In this document: positions 1 through 7,024 of the stretch, one piece after another
Numbering within the stretch: the first letter of the stretch is position 1
Layout of the letters: every line of letters begins with the position of its first letter
Assembly: GCA_003562655.1 (NCBI GenBank)
Contig: PWUC01000228.1
Coordinates: 1-14,938, forward strand
Length of the DNA: 14,938 nt
Source of the DNA: Clostridia bacterium
GTDB taxonomy: Bacteria; Bacillota_E; SLMV01; PUMD01
Direction: 5' to 3'
Notes under the pieces: model-generated
The model's database searches: none
Told to the model about the DNA's origin: nothing
Seen by the model: only the letters and a program-made list of their open reading frames with translations
Made by a program: the position numbers and the translations under genes

Positions 1-8
1 GGAAAAAC

Positions 9-923
9 ATGGTTGATGAACCGGCTATAACGACCGACGGTCTGACGTGCAGATTCGGTTCGGTGACGGTGGTCAAGGATCTATCGCTGACCATTCCCGA
101 GGGCTGCATATACGCCTTCGTTGGGCGCAACGGTGCGGGCAAGACCACCACCATCCGCAGTTTGATGGGGATGATCCCCTCGGTGTCGGGACGGGCACGG
201 ATACTGGGATACGATCCGTTCATCGAGGGAGAAAAGGTGCGCCAGCAGGTTGGCTACCTGCCTGAGAGCCGCTCTCTCTACGGTTACATGCAGGTGCGGG
301 AGCTCCTGAAGTTTGCGCGATCGCTCCGCTGCACCTGGGATGATGGCCTCGTGGCCGGATACATGGAGCGTTTCGGGATACCGGCTGAGAAACCGGTGTC
401 GCAGCTGTCGGCGGGCATGCGCACCCAGCTGGGACTGATCCTCGCCCTGGCCCACCGCCCCCGGGTGTTACTACTCGATGAACCGGTGGCCCACCTCGAT
501 CTCGTCAGGATTCGCGACCTCTTCAACGTGATCCTGGAGGAGGTGGCGGAGGAGGGCAGAACCGTCCTGCTTTCATCCCACGCCCTGCACCTGGTGGAGC
601 GCGTCTCCGACCACGTCGGAATCATAGACGCAGGCAGGCTGGTGATGCAGCGTCCCGCCGAGGATCTGCGGACAGAAGCCAAACAGGTGCGGGTGGCCTT
701 TCAGATCGAGCCCCCGGGAGACATCTTTGAGCATCCCGATGTGGTCAACGTCAGGGCCCAGGGGAAAAAGTACCTGGTGACAGTGGAGGGTTCCGTGCAG
801 GAACTGGTGGCCCGGTTCTCGGAGGTCCCGCATTTCGCCCTGGAGGTGGTGGATATGGACCTGGAGGAGATCTTTCTCGAGTACGCTGGGCGCGGTGAGG
901 AGGAGAGCGGACGTGAGACTTAG
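9..923 (+). CDS. ABC-2 type transporter, ATP-binding subunit
   Basis: This is the cytoplasmic ATPase of an ABC-2 type exporter, which hydrolyses ATP to drive the permease encoded next to it. The 304-residue protein shows Walker A GRNGAGKTT (about 39-47), a signature motif LSAGM (133-137, the LSGGQ position), Walker B VLLLDEP (153-159), a D-loop with HLD (162-164) and the switch histidine H191 (SSH). The Q-loop position reads GYLPES, with Glu in place of Gln, as is common in the NatA/BcrA-like subgroup. The C-terminus DLEEIFLEYA (284-293) is the usual ending of ABC-2 ATPases. ATG follows a partial GGA at the window edge, so its promoter and any earlier operon genes lie outside. It overlaps the permease gene. 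The substrate cannot be read from sequence. Confidence 0.95.
   Translation: MVDEPAITTDGLTCRFGSVTVVKDLSLTIPEGCIYAFVGRNGAGKTTTIRSLMGMIPSVSGRARILGYDPFIEGEKVRQQVGYLPESRSLYGYMQVRELLKFARSLRCTWDDGLVAGYMERFGIPAEKPVSQLSAGMRTQLGLILALAHRPRVLLLDEPVAHLDLVRIRDLFNVILEEVAEEGRTVLLSSHALHLVERVSDHVGIIDAGRLVMQRPAEDLRTEAKQVRVAFQIEPPGDIFEHPDVVNVRAQGKKYLVTVEGSVQELVARFSEVPHFALEVVDMDLEEIFLEYAGRGEEESGRET
898..903 (+). promoter_or_regulatory. Ribosome binding site setting the permease start
   Basis: AGGAGG lies inside the end of the ATPase gene, 9 nt before GTG at 913. The open frame reaches back to a GTG at 895, but that codon lies upstream of this site and has no comparable site of its own. The start at 913 is therefore preferred. 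Confidence 0.7.
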
Positions 924-1683
924 CCTTCCCCTGCTGGCCAAGGAACTCCGCGAGGCCCGGTGGAAATGGATCGTGGGAGGCGGGGCCCTGCTCGTGACGA
1001 TGCTGACCCTGTGCCTGATGTTTGACTTTCTCTCATCGATGGCGGCAGAGGGGATCCCCCTTCCGGAACCGTGGGCATCGCAGGTACTGCGGCAGATGCG
1101 GGACTACGGGGTCTACGCGTGGCTGAACTGGTACGGTAAGAACCTCTACCAGATCGTGCTGGTGATTGCGGTGATTCTCGGGTCGGCCCCGCTGACGGGA
1201 GAGAGGTCACTGGGCACCCTGGAGTTCCTGCTGAGCCAACCGCTGGGGCGGAGGTGCATCTTCATCACCAAGTTCACCGGTGGGCTGTTGGTGCTGTGGC
1301 TGCTGGTGGTCCTGAGCACGCTGGCGGTCGGGCCCTGCTCCTGGCTGGCCGGACACACCCTGGACCTCGGTGGATTCCTTCGCGGCCTGCCCGTGTCTCT
1401 GGGGGCAGCGGCTCTCTTTTACAGCATCACCTTTCTTTTTTCCGCGATCTTGAGGTCAGAGCCACTCAAGGTGGCACTGGTGAGCGGGGTGACCTCGGCA
1501 GGACTGCTGGCGCTGGGATCGATACCCGCCCTCAGGGACATCTCCCTGGCGCGTCATCTGGCGGCGGCCGGAACGCTCGAGGGTGGCCCCATTCGCTGGG
1601 ACGTGAGCCTTCTGCTGCTGGCGGCCTCCCTGGCGTGTGCGTTGGCGGCGGAGCGCATGTTTCGAAATTGGAATCTCAACTGA
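913..1683 (+). CDS. ABC-2 type transporter, permease subunit
   Basis: This is the integral membrane partner of the preceding ATPase. The protein (256 residues from GTG 913) has an N-terminal amphipathic stretch followed by about six hydrophobic segments, the usual ABC-2 topology. The cytoplasmic stretch GERSLGTLEFLLSQPLGRR after the second membrane segment, with an E..LGTLE..LS.P..R pattern, is the recognisable family motif. It overlaps the ATPase gene by 11 nt, which suggests translational coupling. The stop codon at 1681-1683 abuts the ribosome binding site of the next gene, so all three genes look co-transcribed. The transported molecule is unknown; drugs, lipids, polysaccharides, ions and peptides are all precedented for ABC-2 systems. 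Confidence 0.9.
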   Translation: MRLSLPLLAKELREARWKWIVGGGALLVTMLTLCLMFDFLSSMAAEGIPLPEPWASQVLRQMRDYGVYAWLNWYGKNLYQIVLVIAVILGSAPLTGERSLGTLEFLLSQPLGRRCIFITKFTGGLLVLWLLVVLSTLAVGPCSWLAGHTLDLGGFLRGLPVSLGAAALFYSITFLFSAILRSEPLKVALVSGVTSAGLLALGSIPALRDISLARHLAAAGTLEGGPIRWDVSLLLLAASLACALAAERMFRNWNLN

Positions 1684-1696
1684 GAGGAGTGTTCAC

Positions 1697-1999
1697 ATGC
1701 TTCTGGCTACGAGTGATCTTCGCACAGATTACGAGGTTCTCGGGCTGGTGAGGGGCAGCTGCATGCAGGCCACTCACCTGGGGCGTGACATCCTGGCGTC
1801 GCTGCGCAAGCTGGTGGGTGGCGAGGTCACCGAGTACGCCGATCTGCTGAGGCGAGCCCGCGACACTGCGATGGAGGACATGATCGAACAGGGACACAAA
1901 ATGGGCGCCAACGCCATCATCGGCGTTCGATTTTCCACCGCCAGCGTCACCAGCGGGGCGGCGGAGGTCATAGTCTACGGCACGGCGGTGAAGATCTGA
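1697..1999 (+). CDS. UPF0145/YbjQ-family protein
   Basis: This small 100-residue soluble protein has no signal peptide. It matches the UPF0145 (YbjQ, DUF74) family in length and pattern: an N-terminal TTD-like strand, then a G.V.G block, a RDI.ASLR..VGG helix (about 30-42), a R.AR..A...M...G..MGANAIIGV block (about 52-75) and a C-terminal YGTAV strand. Members are short proteins that assemble into oligomers; some are annotated as putative heavy-metal-binding, but no biochemical role is firmly established. ATG 1697 is preceded by AGAGGAG at 1683-1689 with 7-nt spacing, which excludes an open-frame extension into the permease gene. Thirteen nt separate it from the permease stop, so it is likely the third gene of the exporter operon. 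A functional link to export is inference from position only. Confidence 0.85.
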   Translation: MLLATSDLRTDYEVLGLVRGSCMQATHLGRDILASLRKLVGGEVTEYADLLRRARDTAMEDMIEQGHKMGANAIIGVRFSTASVTSGAAEVIVYGTAVKI

Positions 2000-2262
2000 G
2001 CGCCGCCGGCAGCAGCGGACGGAATCGGGCGAAGCGGGGCCACGATGCTGCGTGAGTCCAGGCCCCATTGCCCGCCTCCGCGGCACAGCATCGTCGTGCC
2101 CTGTTCCGGGGTCAGAAGATAGACGCCCAGGGCGGCGGTTTCTCCCCCGGCACTGAAGGGAAACCGCACAGCGGGGCCGATGAAGGAGAGGTCCCGGGGA
2201 TGAGATCGCGCCCAGGGGCAACCACACGGGACTCGTACGCAGCCGCGGCTGTGCGACGGGAG
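1975..2262 (-). other. Convergent spacer with an open frame, doubtful gene
   Basis: The spacer between the YbjQ-family gene and the methyltransferase contains an open frame on the minus strand. It continues in the same frame past the methyltransferase TAG stop and ends at a TAG in 1975-1977. The 3' part from GTG at 2169 would encode 64 residues with a mostly G/C third base and natural-looking composition. However, no Shine-Dalgarno precedes that GTG, the frame runs into the end of the YbjQ-family gene, and I recognise no domain. It could be a decayed gene, a former C-terminal extension of the methyltransferase, or chance in GC-rich DNA. Confidence 0.2.
2042..2094. repeat. Inverted repeat in convergent spacer
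   Basis: Perfect 9-bp arms ACGATGCTG (2042-2050) and CAGCATCGT (2086-2094) flank a 35-nt spacer. The repeat lies between two convergent genes, where a bidirectional terminator would be expected. The loop is long and no T-tract follows on either strand, so a termination role is only possible. Confidence 0.35.
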
Positions 2263-3003
2263 CTACTCCCTGCGGGCCAGCACAATGTGCAGGTGGCCGC
2301 ACCCCTCCCCGGTGAAGGGCTCCTGCACGATTTCACCTGCGAACCCCACGTCGTCCAGGATGTCCAGCCACTGCTGTTCCGAGAAAAGCCCATTGATATG
2401 CGTGTCCTGTCGTACTGTGACCCGGCCGTCGACATCGGAAAGCAGGAACGCAAACTCGGTGGTGTAGGTGCATCCCATGGGGTCTGCCTCCCGTCTCCAC
2501 ATCAGATACCGCATGCCACGGCCCTGCCCATCGGTTCCCCCGTGACTGGTCCCCGGCCGAAAGGTCTCCCGGAAAAAATCCGGCTGCACCAGCAGCTGTC
2601 CGCCCGGCCTGCAGTGCACATGGGCCGTGGCAAGAGCTGCCTCCAGGTCTGCGGATGTGGTCATGTACGCGATCGCGTCGTGGATGAAGACGGCGTCAAA
2701 CTGGCGACCGAGACGCACGGTGCGCATGTCGCCCAGGACGTGTTCGCATTCGGGATTCTGCTGCCGGCTCAGGGCCAGCATGTCCGGGGACACATCCACG
2801 AGGGTCATGGCGAAGCGACGTTTCAGGTGATACGCGTTGTTGCCACCACCGCAGCCCAGTTCCAGGATCGTCCGGGTTCGGGGATCGTGGGTCAGAAACA
2901 GACGCCGGTAGATGCCGGCCTCCATCCTGTAGTTGGACGCTGGTGTGAGGAGGGGCATCCATTCTGCCAGCTCACCGTACAGGGACATTTCCTCCTCTTG
3001 CAT
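2263..3003 (-). CDS. Class I SAM-dependent methyltransferase
   Basis: This predicted soluble methyltransferase (246 residues) transfers a methyl group from S-adenosylmethionine. Its Rossmann-type core shows motif I ILELGCGGG (46-54), the acidic end of strand 2 at D70 (TLVDVSP), GDMR at 91-94, and motif IV FDAVFIHDAIAY (102-113) followed by RPGG (132-135). This layout fits the Methyltransf_11/25 group acting on small molecules, but the acceptor is not identifiable. The start is ATG 3003: AGGAGG at 3010-3015 is 6 nt upstream. A TTG at 3009 in the same frame directly abuts that site and is too close. The gene lies 128 nt downstream of the deaminase on the same strand, so co-transcription is possible but not certain. 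Confidence 0.85.
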   Translation of the reverse strand: MQEEEMSLYGELAEWMPLLTPASNYRMEAGIYRRLFLTHDPRTRTILELGCGGGNNAYHLKRRFAMTLVDVSPDMLALSRQQNPECEHVLGDMRTVRLGRQFDAVFIHDAIAYMTTSADLEAALATAHVHCRPGGQLLVQPDFFRETFRPGTSHGGTDGQGRGMRYLMWRREADPMGCTYTTEFAFLLSDVDGRVTVRQDTHINGLFSEQQWLDILDDVGFAGEIVQEPFTGEGCGHLHIVLARRE

Positions 3004-3131
3004 GGTCAACCTCCTGACAGTAATGATGGGCTCAGCCCGTCACGATTCTGCACGCGAAAACCGGGATGAACACAACGGTTCGATGACGCCCGGATCGCGT
3101 CGACCCCAACGGAGGCCTCAGTGCAGGGGCA

Positions 3132-3674
3132 TCACCGTCCCGAGGCGCCGGGCCCCGTGGATGGAGGCTGTGAGTCCAGCAGATGACGGGCAAACTGAGC
3201 CATGCCCGCCGGGACGCCTGGCAGATCCAGAAATGCCCGGAACAGGCGGGCGCATTCGTTCGCCATCACGCCGCCGGTCACGCTAAATGCGGCCCCACCG
3301 CAGCGGGCAACCGTGGCCGGGTCGTCCAGCAGATAGGTCCCGCCATCAACCGGGGACGGCAGGCCAAACACCACCCGCCCCACCCCCTCCGTCAACAGTG
3401 CCGCCGTGCACATGACACAGGGCTCCAGGGTGCTGTACAGGGTGAGACGGCTCCGGCTGGTCCCGGGAGCGGGACTGTCCAGAAGCAGGAGCAGCTCAGC
3501 GTGGGATATGCGGTTCCGACGCTGGCGATCCGAGGCATGGACCCGGGCAATCACCCCCTGACCTGGCGCAACCAATACCGCTGCACACGGGAGTTCTCCC
3601 TCGTGCAGTGCTCTCCGGGCTGTCCTCAGCGCTTTGTGCATGTATGTGCGATCCTCTGGGGTCACAGCAACCAT
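3132..3674 (-). CDS. Zinc-dependent nucleoside/base deaminase, TadA/GuaD-like
   Basis: This is a cytidine deaminase superfamily enzyme (180 residues), which hydrolytically removes an exocyclic amino group using one zinc ion. The zinc and catalytic signatures are complete: HAE at 58-60 (H58 ligand, E60 proton shuttle) and PCVMC at 85-89 (C86 and C89 ligands), with LYSTLEP just before. The early GELPCAAVLV strand is also typical. The pattern is closest to the TadA, guanine deaminase and general nucleoside deaminase branch rather than dCMP deaminase. TadA proper usually carries TAHAEI where this reads ISHAEL, so I do not assign the symbol. A C-terminal tail of about 40 residues follows the core fold. 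ATG 3674 has GGGGAGGAG (3682-3690) 7 nt upstream. It is divergent from the Nudix-HD gene. Confidence 0.85.
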   Translation of the reverse strand: MVAVTPEDRTYMHKALRTARRALHEGELPCAAVLVAPGQGVIARVHASDRQRRNRISHAELLLLLDSPAPGTSRSRLTLYSTLEPCVMCTAALLTEGVGRVVFGLPSPVDGGTYLLDDPATVARCGGAAFSVTGGVMANECARLFRAFLDLPGVPAGMAQFARHLLDSQPPSTGPGASGR

Positions 3675-3748
3675 CTACCGGCTCCTCCCCGGGCCGACCC
3701 CTTCGCTCTGGATGAACCCTCCCGGCCCCGCCCGGCCCGCAGCGGTAC

Positions 3749-3766
3749 CGAATACGTTATTATTCG
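3749..3766. promoter_or_regulatory. AT-rich dyad, possible operator
   Basis: CGAATA-cgttat-TATTCG is a perfect 6-bp inverted repeat with a 6-nt centre. It sits in a conspicuously AT-rich island inside the otherwise very GC-rich spacer between the deaminase and Nudix-HD genes, about 75 nt upstream of the deaminase start. Size and symmetry suit a dimeric repressor site. I could not place a convincing -35/-10 pair around it. Confidence 0.35.
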
Positions 3767-3872
3767 CCCTTTCACCCGCACATTCCCCCCGCTACCCGAC
3801 CACTGCCTTCGCGGTCGGACCGGGAGGAAAGCCTCGCGGCATCGCCGCCGCCGGGACTGCAGATCATGCCTT

Positions 3873-3894
3873 GATGCGATAGTATAGTAGCATC
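3873..3894. promoter_or_regulatory. Dyad over an AT-rich promoter-like stretch
   Basis: GATGC (3873-3877) and GCATC (3890-3894) flank an AT-rich core containing TATAGT (3883-3888), a plausible -10 element for the Nudix-HD gene 75 nt downstream. No good -35 lies 16-18 nt upstream; TTGATG at 3871 is only 6 nt from the -10. If the -10 is real, the dyad would cover it, as operators often do. Confidence 0.3.
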
Positions 3895-3957
3895 GTGTTC
3901 CTGCAGGGGAGAATGCCGATGAGCAGACCCCTCGCGGACCGTCATGGAGGTGACCGT

Positions 3958-5118
3958 ATGAACGCTCAAACACTGGAGGATGCCCTCCGCCCGCTGGACA
4001 GACCGGGCCGGGTCTGGTCTACGGGTGCCTACGTGACCAGCAGCACAGGATTTCTGTTCGCCGGGGGGCTCTCATCGGGCTGTCTCCTGGTCTTCGCCAT
4101 CGGGGGACGCCGCGAGAAGGGTGAGAGCCTGCTGGAGGCGCTCAGGCGAGAGGGAAGAGAAGAGGCCGGGGTGGATCTGGATCCCGTCGACGCCACCCCC
4201 ACCTGTTTCCTTGTGGGCGGGGACATTGCCGAGCTGGTGGTCCTGCCGCAGCAGCTGTCTCCCCGCCCAACCCTCGTGTGGACGGGCCCCGTCTCCTCAG
4301 GTGGAAAATCCCTGGACTACCTCTGCGCAGTCTGGAGGAGCAGCTACCGGGGTGAACCCGCGCCCCACGCCGAAATCGACCGGCTGCTGTGGATCGACAG
4401 GGATTCGCTGCGTCACTCACGATGGGAACAGGCCCAGGTCCTGGGGGGTCCGGTCCCCGTCGGGACGCCCATAGAACTCACAGGCACTGCGGCCCGGGCC
4501 GCCCGCTGGCTGAAGGCCCAACAGAAAATGCCGTCCCGCAGCATCACCGATGCCCTCATCCGCGGCCGAGACATCCTGTCGCGTCACGGAGCGCCCCCTC
4601 ACCTTGTGGAACACTCCGAGAAGGTGACCGCGGTGGCCCTGGCCCTGGGGCGCAGGCTCCTGGCCAACGGAGCCAACCTGGAGCTCGCGCCCCTGGCCAT
4701 CGCGGCCATGTGCCACGATGTGGGCCGGACGGATCCCGATCCCGAGGTGGCTGCCGGTCTGGACCACGCCAGGGCCTCCGCCCGCATCCTGGAACGCGAG
4801 GACCTGGGCAACCTCGCTGGGGCGGTGTCAAATCACATACTGCCGGCAATCGTGCACCCGGGCCTGCGAGATGATCTGCTGGAGCTGGTACTCTTCTATG
4901 CCGACAAGGTCGTGGGCCTCCGGTACATGGGGATAGAGTCACGACTCGATGACCTGTCCGCCCGCAGACCGGACCTCACCGCCAGGGTGGATGCCACCCG
5001 CAGGCCTCTGGCGCGACTGCAGAAGCGTCTTGCCACCGCTGCCGGACTGAGCACCGAGGAGCTGGAGACCATGGGCTACCTGGCCGCTCTCTCGGAGACG
5101 GTGGACACCTCGGTATAG
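3958..5118 (+). CDS. Nudix hydrolase-HD phosphohydrolase fusion
   Basis: This 386-residue two-domain cytoplasmic protein begins with a Nudix domain (about 25-155), which typically hydrolyses nucleoside diphosphate-linked substrates. Its Nudix box fits G50-x5-E56-x7-R64-E65-x2-E68-E69-x-G71-V72; only the hydrophobic position after RE is Gly. A linker with AQQKMPSR leads into an HD domain (about 195-385), a metal-dependent phosphohydrolase fold, with H219 (VEHSEKV), H253-D254 (MCHDVGR), H270 (DHARAS), H293 (SNHI) and D316 (YADKVVG). Both active sites therefore look intact. The start is ATG 3958, with GGAGGTGA at 3946-3953 close upstream; the frame is open back to a GTG at 3895 that lacks a comparable site. 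The divergent deaminase suggests a role in nucleotide or modified-base metabolism, but the substrate is unknown. Confidence 0.88.
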   Translation: MNAQTLEDALRPLDRPGRVWSTGAYVTSSTGFLFAGGLSSGCLLVFAIGGRREKGESLLEALRREGREEAGVDLDPVDATPTCFLVGGDIAELVVLPQQLSPRPTLVWTGPVSSGGKSLDYLCAVWRSSYRGEPAPHAEIDRLLWIDRDSLRHSRWEQAQVLGGPVPVGTPIELTGTAARAARWLKAQQKMPSRSITDALIRGRDILSRHGAPPHLVEHSEKVTAVALALGRRLLANGANLELAPLAIAAMCHDVGRTDPDPEVAAGLDHARASARILEREDLGNLAGAVSNHILPAIVHPGLRDDLLELVLFYADKVVGLRYMGIESRLDDLSARRPDLTARVDATRRPLARLQKRLATAAGLSTEELETMGYLAALSETVDTSV

Positions 5119-5200
5119 GGGGACATGGGAGGGTCGCCCGCCCCGCGGCTCGTCCCCGGGATCTTCCGATGGATCCGCTCGGAAAGCCCGGACTGCGAGG

Positions 5201-6847
5201 TCAGTCCCCGAAGAAATCCAGTACCTGCATGTCACCAGTGCCCACGTCAACGAGCACTGCAAACCACTGGTCGTAGGGAGGCATGTATGACATCTCCCGC
5301 TGCAGTTCATGCCGGCTCCCATCGGGGAAGATGACCGTAAGGACGGCCAGGACCGTCTCCTCGGTCTCCGGTCCGAAGAAGTAGGGCGATGCGGCGAAAC
5401 GTCCCCGGCTGAAGTCCCGGGGGAGATCGTGTTGGCGCGAGACATCGGTTTCAGGGTACTGCCGAAACACAAACCACTCCTCGCCCTGGTCTCCCCGGCT
5501 GATGTCGGGGGAATCACCCAGGTCGAAGGCGGCCCCCAGGTACTCAAAGCCCTCGGACCAAATCTCCAGGTCCAGGTCGTAATCGCCCGCCCACCCCAGG
5601 ACCACGGCCAGTTCGCCTTCCCGGTGCTCGTAAAATCCAGCGGTCGGCGGCTCACCCTCGTCAGCAAACAGGTCCAGGATCTGCACGTCATTCGAGTCCA
5701 CGTCAACGAGCACTGCAAACCACTGGTCGTAGGGAGGCATGTATGACAGCTCCCGCTGCAGTTCATGCCGGCTCCCATCGGGGAAGATGACCGTGAGGGC
5801 GGCCAGGACCGTCTCCTCCGTCTCCGGTCCGAAGAAATAGGGCGATACGGCGAAACGTCCCCGGCTGAAGTCCCGGGGGAGATCATGTTGGCGCGAGACA
5901 TCGGTTTCAGCGTACTGCCGAAACACAAACCACTCCTCGCCCTGGTCGCCCCGGCTGATGTCGGGGGAATCACCCAGGTCGAAGGCGGCCCCCAGGTACT
6001 CAAGGTCCTCGGACCAAATCTCCAGGTCCAGGTCGCAATCGCCCTCCCACTGCAGAATGACTGCCAGCTCGCCCACCTGGTGTTCATAACTTCTCGGAGC
6101 TCTCCGGCCACCACTAAACACCGCTGCCACCGTCTCCCCCGGACCGACCTGCCCCAGGAGCTGGTGTATCTGGTCCACCGGTACCGCAAAGTTCAGGTTC
6201 TGGCCCCTCACGTATGTATAGGTGTTGACCCCGATGACCTCGCCACGCATGTTCAGCAGGGGGCCCCCGCTGCTGCCCTTCGAGATGGGCGTTGTGGTCT
6301 GGATCAGGTTGATGTCCATATCACTGTCAAAGCGCAGAGCGCTGACAATGCCGCTGGAGACTGTTCCCTCCAGCCCCTCTGGATTGCCCACCGCCATGAC
6401 CTCTTCACCCACCACAACCGCATCAATGCCCACGCCCAACGGCAGTGCAGTGAGATGGCGGGCATCAATCTTGATCACTGCCAGATCCCAGTCCTCACTG
6501 GCAGCCAGAACCGAGACGACATCATAACGGGCGCTTTCGAGCTCAACGTGGGCATCGTCCGCTCCCTCCAGAACGTGGAAGTTGGTGATGATGACTCCCT
6601 CTGGATCGATGACAAATCCCGAACCGAAGGCGAGGGCGGACCCTCCCCGGGAGGCCTCGATGTACACTGCGCCCGCCCGAACCTTCGCAGAGAGCTCGGC
6701 AACCGTGTATTCCCTCGGGTCCACGTCCCCGGGCGTGTCCTGGACCTGCTCGGCCGGGCCAACACACCCGTACATCCCTGCCACCACGATTGCAATGACC
6801 AACATCTCAAATCCCAGGGCACTTCTCTTTCGCCGTAGGGGATGCAA
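5201..6847 (-). CDS. HtrA-like S1C serine protease lipoprotein with two C-terminal repeats
   Basis: This is a predicted surface-anchored trypsin-like protease of the DegP/HtrA type (548 residues). A basic N-terminus and hydrophobic stretch end in MYGC with Cys at 28, a weak but plausible lipobox. The protease domain (about 50-235) has a complete triad: H91 in TNFHVL, D121 in DWDLAVI and S193 in KGSSGGPL. HtrA proteins normally carry PDZ domains after this; here there are instead two homologous units, about 254-396 and 406-548, each with a DLDLEIW strand and an aromatic FVFRQY segment. I read them as beta-sandwich binding modules. The start is TTG 6847, with AGGAGG 8 nt upstream. An in-frame ATG at 6946 has GGGAGG only 2 nt away and would add 33 residues before the signal peptide. 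It follows the amidohydrolase after 177 nt and may be co-transcribed with it. Confidence 0.88.
   Translation of the reverse strand: MHPLRRKRSALGFEMLVIAIVVAGMYGCVGPAEQVQDTPGDVDPREYTVAELSAKVRAGAVYIEASRGGSALAFGSGFVIDPEGVIITNFHVLEGADDAHVELESARYDVVSVLAASEDWDLAVIKIDARHLTALPLGVGIDAVVVGEEVMAVGNPEGLEGTVSSGIVSALRFDSDMDINLIQTTTPISKGSSGGPLLNMRGEVIGVNTYTYVRGQNLNFAVPVDQIHQLLGQVGPGETVAAVFSGGRRAPRSYEHQVGELAVILQWEGDCDLDLEIWSEDLEYLGAAFDLGDSPDISRGDQGEEWFVFRQYAETDVSRQHDLPRDFSRGRFAVSPYFFGPETEETVLAALTVIFPDGSRHELQRELSYMPPYDQWFAVLVDVDSNDVQILDLFADEGEPPTAGFYEHREGELAVVLGWAGDYDLDLEIWSEGFEYLGAAFDLGDSPDISRGDQGEEWFVFRQYPETDVSRQHDLPRDFSRGRFAASPYFFGPETEETVLAVLTVIFPDGSRHELQREMSYMPPYDQWFAVLVDVGTGDMQVLDFFGD
5204..6088 (-). repeat. 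456-bp tandem duplication inside the protease gene
   Basis: Two copies at 5660-6088 (encoding the first unit) and 5204-5632 (the second) have a 456-bp period, with a 27-nt linker between them. By eye about 19 of 143 residues differ. DNA identity is very high in the middle (about 5245-5560 against 5701-6016) and lower at the copy edges. The pattern fits a fairly recent intragenic duplication or ongoing gene conversion. Confidence 0.9.
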
Positions 6848-6855
6848 ATTCCATA

Positions 6856-6861
6856 CCTCCT
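6856..6861 (-). promoter_or_regulatory. Ribosome binding site for the TTG start of the protease
   Basis: AGGAGG on the minus strand is 8 nt from TTG 6847. Starting there places the basic residues and hydrophobic core at the extreme N-terminus, as expected for a lipoprotein signal. An ATG also lies in this gap but in the wrong frame. Confidence 0.65.
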
Positions 6862-7024
6862 CACCGACCGCTGTGCACACGGCCACCCTCGTGTCACCAT
6901 TGATTGGCAGGTCCCCTCCGGACCACCGGGCAGGATGCAGACACATGACCTCCCAATCGCCGGCCCCCCTGCTTCGGATGGGACAACCCGGGTGAACCCT
7001 TCGCGATCCCCGGTAGGAAAGCCT

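Noticed and set aside
2068..3069. Plus-strand open frame of 333 codons opposite the methyltransferase
   Set aside because: It is antisense to a gene with clear SAM-binding motifs, has no ribosome binding site or recognisable domain, and long antisense frames are common in GC-rich DNA.
3813..3840. String GGGAGGAAAGCC resembling the conserved GAGGAAAGUCC of RNase P RNA
   Set aside because: Only this short stretch matches. The spacer is too small for the rest of the RNA and none of the other conserved segments is present.
3183..3887. Plus-strand open frame of 234 codons opposite the deaminase and divergent spacer
   Set aside because: It is antisense to the deaminase with intact zinc motifs, has low-complexity Arg/His/Pro composition and no ribosome binding site.
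5765..6838. Plus-strand open frame of 357 codons opposite the HtrA-like gene
   Set aside because: It is a mirror of the protease coding frame. A related start motif recurs 456 nt earlier only because of the tandem repeat, and no domain is visible.
6854..6856. Minus-strand ATG near the HtrA-like start, just after the Shine-Dalgarno
   Set aside because: It is out of frame with the protease and too close to the AGGAGG; the TTG at 6847 is in frame and well spaced.
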